DNA of 17,144 nt from NCBI GenBank assembly GCA_041484845.1, contig JBGPIK010000106.1:1-17144 (forward strand), in the 5' to 3' direction. Below the pieces are notes generated by a model. It had not been told where the DNA came from, ran no database searches, and was given only the letters and a program-made list of their open reading frames with translations. A program made the position numbers and the translations under genes. This stretch comes from JBGPIK01 sp041484845 (GTDB lineage: Bacteria > Desulfobacterota > Binatia > UBA9968). Positions 14,817 through 17,144 of the stretch are shown piece by piece (the first letter of the stretch is position 1; every line of letters starts with the position of its first letter).

Positions 14817-15321
14817 CGACCCCAAACACAGCCCAGAAAATGCTTACGAGGCGGCGATTCAATATCAAGATCGCGTGCTGGAGCGCGGCCGAACTGGAAA
14901 GATCGTCGTGCGCGATGAAGATCGACCCTGGGAAAACACCCGCCAGGGAAGAATCCGTTATTTTCTCCATCCCAACATGTATCCGGATACCGTGCTCCAG
15001 GAGTGGCGAGTATTCTCTCAGGAGATTCGCACGCAGTCCGGCAAGCACCGCCATCAGGGAGGCGTGTCCATTTATATTCTGGAAGGAAAAGGTTACACGG
15101 TCGCCGACGGCAAGAGATATGATTGGGAAAAAGGAGATCTTGTCACGCTGCCTGTCAAACCTGGCGGCGTGGAGCACCAGCATTTCAACACGAATCCTGA
15201 CGGGCCGAGCCGGTGGATGGCTTTTGTCTACATTCCATTGTCAAACCACGTGGCGCTCCATCTGAAGCAGTTGGAAGTTGCGCCCGGCCATGCCCAAGCA
15301 CGAGGAGAAAAAGATGATTGA
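14806..15321 (+). CDS. Cupin-domain protein with intact metal site
   Basis: A 171-residue single-domain cupin. The β-barrel part spans about 75-145. Motif 1 is GKHRHQGGVSIYILEG, giving H81, H83 and E93; motif 2 supplies H124 and/or H126 in VEHQHFN, so a mononuclear metal site can form. An N-terminal helical arm of about 60 residues precedes it. Such proteins include dioxygenases, decarboxylases, isomerases and simple ligand binders, so the activity is open; in a UbiD cluster an aromatic or keto-acid step is plausible. The ATG at 14806 is preceded by GGAGA and lies inside the end of the binding-protein gene; the frame from 14752 is not needed. It overlaps the second cupin by 8 bp. Confidence 0.85.
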   Translation: MADNDPKHSPENAYEAAIQYQDRVLERGRTGKIVVRDEDRPWENTRQGRIRYFLHPNMYPDTVLQEWRVFSQEIRTQSGKHRHQGGVSIYILEGKGYTVADGKRYDWEKGDLVTLPVKPGGVEHQHFNTNPDGPSRWMAFVYIPLSNHVALHLKQLEVAPGHAQARGEKDD

Positions 15322-15820
15322 TCGCTCGAACAAACCCCGCGAACTGACGAAATATCAGGAGCTGATCGAACTGCGCGATAAGGAACGCGAGCGCATCGCC
15401 AGCTCGAGCGTATGCGTGAACGGCCGCGCGCTGCCTTTGGAAGTGAATCCGCAAGGAATGCTCAAATGGTATATGCATCCCGCGATCGACTCCACCGCGC
15501 ACAAGTTCCTCATTTTTTACACCCAGGAAATTCCGCCTGCTAGCCGCAGCGGCAAGCAGCGCTCCCAGGGAGGCGTAGTTTTCGTTGTGGTGGAAGGAAC
15601 CGGATATACCGTCATCGACGAACAGCGCTACGAGTGGAAGAAAAACGATGTCCTGCAATTGCCCATCAAGCCGGACGGCGTCACCTTTCAGCATTTTAAT
15701 GCCAGCGAAAAAGAGCCGGCGTTGCTGATCGCGGCTGAACCCAATTTGACCGCAACCACCGGCGTCGATCGCGCCTGCGGTTTTGAGCAATTGGAGGCGG
15801 CGCCGGAGTATGAGGCGTGA
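15314..15820 (+). CDS. Cupin-domain protein, degenerate metal site, paralogue of the preceding gene
   Basis: A 168-residue paralogue of the preceding cupin, aligned over its full length: YFLHPNMYPDTVLQ matches WYMHPAIDSTAHKF, and RYDWEKGDLVTLPVKPGGV matches RYEWKKNDVLQLPIKPDGV. The metal ligands are mostly lost. HRH of motif 1 reads QRS (Q82, S84), and HQH of motif 2 reads FQH (F125, H127); only E94 and one histidine remain. A single-metal centre is therefore doubtful. It may be a regulatory or structural partner of the metal-binding copy. The ATG at 15314 follows GAGGAG at six bases and overlaps the previous stop, so an earlier in-frame ATG at 15278 is rejected. Confidence 0.85.
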   Translation: MIDRSNKPRELTKYQELIELRDKERERIASSSVCVNGRALPLEVNPQGMLKWYMHPAIDSTAHKFLIFYTQEIPPASRSGKQRSQGGVVFVVVEGTGYTVIDEQRYEWKKNDVLQLPIKPDGVTFQHFNASEKEPALLIAAEPNLTATTGVDRACGFEQLEAAPEYEA

Positions 15821-15854
15821 TAATTAATGTCTAGCCTTCTGAAGAAATGCTCCT

Positions 15855-15938
15855 CGTGCTTCGAGAGCCTCAGCACGAACGGAAAATACCCAATCCCTTT
15901 AATCCCTTCTCCGTTCGCCCTGAGGCTCTCGAAGGGTG
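15855..15938. repeat. REP-like palindrome of the CGTTCG…CTTCGAAG type
   Basis: The left half 15855-15882 (core CTTCGAGAGCCTC, ending CACGAACGG) is the near-exact reverse complement of the right half 15911-15938 (CCGTTCG, then GAGGCTCTCGAAG). They are separated by 28 bases. Related halves occur inside the element at 16900-17037, so this is a dispersed intergenic repeat. It lies between the second cupin and the last binding protein and can be misread as coding. Confidence 0.7.
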
Positions 15939-15949
15939 AAGGGAGGGTC

Positions 15950-16903
15950 TTGACAACCTATGTGTCAGCCATAGCGGCGGCGCTATTTCTCCTCACGGCG
16001 CAAGCCGGCCCTGCTGCGGCCCAGCTTAAAAAAATCAGATTCGCCGTGGCCACCATCGCCATCTCGGAAGTGCCATTCAAGGTGGCGCAGCTCAAAGGTT
16101 TTTACCGTGAAGAAGGTTTGGATGTGGAGATGATCCTCATTCGCGGCGCGGTGGGCGCTCCGGCGCTCATCAGTGGTTCCGTCGATTACACTTCGTCCTC
16201 GGGAGCGGTTATTGCGGCGGGAGTGCGCGGATTAAAAATGAAGCTGATCCTTATTGTTGCCTCCAAGCCCGCTTTCGATCTTGTCGCGTCAGCGCAAATT
16301 CAATCCATTCCGCAGCTCAAAGGTAAAATCGTCGGCCTCTCATCGCGTGGCGGCGCGGTCGATCTCTTGACCCAGGCCGTCCTGAAACGCAATGGCTTGA
16401 ATCCGAACACCGATGTCACCTCCATGGTTGTCGGCTCCCAGGAAGAGTTGATGATCGCTCTACGTACAGGACGAATTTCTGCAGCGCTGTTAAGCTCGCC
16501 GCGGCAGTTCATGCTTTATCGCGAAGGATTTAAACAACTGGGCTATGCGGGAGATTATATGCCGACCTACCCTACTGGCGGGATCGGCGCCACCGACGAT
16601 AAAATCATGAGAGAGCCCGGCGAAGTGTCAGCTTTCGTCCGGGCAAGTCTCAAAGGAATGAAATATTACAAACAGAATCCGGTCGAGGCGACGAACATCT
16701 TGGTCGGTTTCTTAGGCATAAAAGATTCGCCTTTGGCCGCGCAGGTTTATTCCGCACATGTGGAGCGGCTGGCACCGAACGGTTACGAAGACGACTCCTG
16801 GGCGAACGGAGCGATTGAATTTACCAAGCAAAGCTTGGGGATCAAGAAAGAGATTCCGGTGAGCCAGGTTTTCGATTTTAGTTTCGTCAAGAAAAGTCTC
16901 TAG
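15950..16903 (+). CDS. NMT1/THI5-type ABC transporter substrate-binding protein (last gene of the run)
   Basis: A periplasmic binding protein of about 317 residues. The leader SAIAAALFLLTAQAGPAAAQ has a clear AAA|Q cleavage site. The mature part reads KIRFAVATIAISEVPFKVAQ, LKGFYREEGLDVEMI, then APALISGSVDYTSSSGAV and LKGKIVGLSSRGGAVD, typical for this family. The frame is open from an ATG at 15827, but residues before the leader are a translation of the REP-like palindrome and no Shine-Dalgarno supports that ATG. TTG at 15950, just after AAGGGAGGG, or GTG at 15962 is more likely. The C-terminus ends FVKKSL at a TAG that belongs to the CTAG border of the element beginning at 16900, so the original tail may have been replaced or shortened. 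Confidence 0.87.
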   Translation: MTTYVSAIAAALFLLTAQAGPAAAQLKKIRFAVATIAISEVPFKVAQLKGFYREEGLDVEMILIRGAVGAPALISGSVDYTSSSGAVIAAGVRGLKMKLILIVASKPAFDLVASAQIQSIPQLKGKIVGLSSRGGAVDLLTQAVLKRNGLNPNTDVTSMVVGSQEELMIALRTGRISAALLSSPRQFMLYREGFKQLGYAGDYMPTYPTGGIGATDDKIMREPGEVSAFVRASLKGMKYYKQNPVEATNILVGFLGIKDSPLAAQVYSAHVERLAPNGYEDDSWANGAIEFTKQSLGIKKEIPVSQVFDFSFVKKSL

Positions 16904-17037
16904 CAGGTTGCTGAAAAAAGGTTAGGAATGCTTCGAGTACCTCAGCATGAACGGGAAAACGTCAACGATATCACCTCTCCTCCGTTCGTCCTGAGCCCCG
17001 CCGAAGGACTCCGAGAACGTTTTCAGCAACCTGCTAG
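16900..17037. mobile_element. MITE-like element with perfect terminal inverted repeats
   Basis: CTAGCAGGTTGCTGAAAA (16900-16917) is repeated as its exact reverse complement at 17020-17037, enclosing about 100 bp with no gene. This can be read as 14-bp inverted repeats (CAGGTTGCTGAAAA) flanked by a 4-bp CTAG duplication, or as plain 18-bp repeats; CTAG is its own complement, so the two cannot be told apart here. Inside are two facing REP-like halves (near 16929-16954 and 16981-17011) related to 15855-15938. Such a short, non-coding, inverted-repeat unit fits a non-autonomous element mobilised by a transposase elsewhere, or a large terminator-like hairpin. Confidence 0.65.
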
Positions 17038-17067
17038 CCCGCATTGTTCATGATCCGAGGAAAGAGT

Positions 17068-17144
17068 ATGACACCGCGTCGATCGACCGGTGAGTTTGGT
17101 GGCGCGAAGGCGGACAAAAGATGGTTCAAGGTTTCAGGTTCAAC
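17068..17144 (+). CDS. Start of an ORF cut by the window edge
   Basis: ATG at 17068 is preceded by CGAGGAAAG at good spacing. It opens with MTPRRSTGEFGGAKADKRWF and is still open at the edge after 25 codons. The first nine codons and the upstream Shine-Dalgarno resemble those at 12176. The last 20 bases, TTCAAGGTTTCAGGTTCAAC, look like the GTTCAA-type repeat at 5901, so coding status is uncertain. Confidence 0.3.
   Translation, partial: MTPRRSTGEFGGAKADKRWFKVSGS

Noticed and set aside
1..17144. CRISPR arrays, tRNA or rRNA genes, integrase or phage genes
   Set aside because: Nothing resembling regular spaced repeats, cloverleaf sequences, rRNA segments or recombinase motifs was seen on either strand.

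Overview
The window reads as a catabolic gene island from an uncultured, moderately GC-rich Gram-negative bacterium. Sec and Tat signal peptides, several NMT1-type solute-binding proteins without transporter partners, UbiD decarboxylases and abundant intergenic palindromes are the style of soil or sediment lineages such as Binatota, Tectomicrobia or NC10/Rokubacteria. That placement is an inference from gene style only. No rRNA, tRNA or marker gene is present.

Layout. (a) 1-2137: the C-terminal part of a solute-binding protein broken by an in-frame TAG, a class IV aminotransferase resembling plant-type D-amino-acid transaminase, then about 750 bp without an intact gene that holds repeats and the orphan Tat leader of a lost minus-strand gene. 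(b) 2138-3741, minus strand: an amidase-signature hydrolase preceded by a small GatC/AtzG-like helical protein, tightly coupled. (c) 3742-3930: a divergent control region with a TTGACA promoter and a strong palindromic operator candidate. (d) 3931-16903, plus strand: a 13-kb run of co-oriented, mostly tightly packed genes. The order is GntR/FCD regulator; aconitase-family large and small subunits, both with altered active-site signatures; ornithine-cyclodeaminase/mu-crystallin-family protein; a second, canonical aconitase-family small and large subunit pair; UbiD decarboxylase; type-1 solute-binding protein; small basic ORF; second UbiD; NMT1-type solute-binding protein; two tandem cupins; another NMT1-type solute-binding protein. 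(e) 16900-17144: a MITE-like element with perfect terminal inverted repeats that supplies the stop codon of the last binding protein, then the start of an ORF cut by the window edge.

How the genes may work together (inference): binding proteins capture one or more small carboxylated compounds, and the GntR protein senses a pathway acid. Two aconitase-type heterodimers (hydration, dehydration or isomerisation), one OCD-family enzyme (imine or keto-acid chemistry) and two prenylated-FMN UbiD decarboxylases process it, with cupins as accessory or ring-modifying enzymes. The divergent amidase may release the substrate. No permease, ATPase or flavin prenyltransferase (UbiX) lies in the window, so these must be supplied elsewhere.

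The most unusual point is the first aconitase-family pair (4642-6519). The large subunit lacks all three cysteines that hold the [4Fe-4S] cluster, while its paralogue 2.3 kb downstream keeps them. Its small subunit has a matching change in the catalytic serine/arginine loop. This looks like a cluster-free or re-purposed branch of the superfamily.
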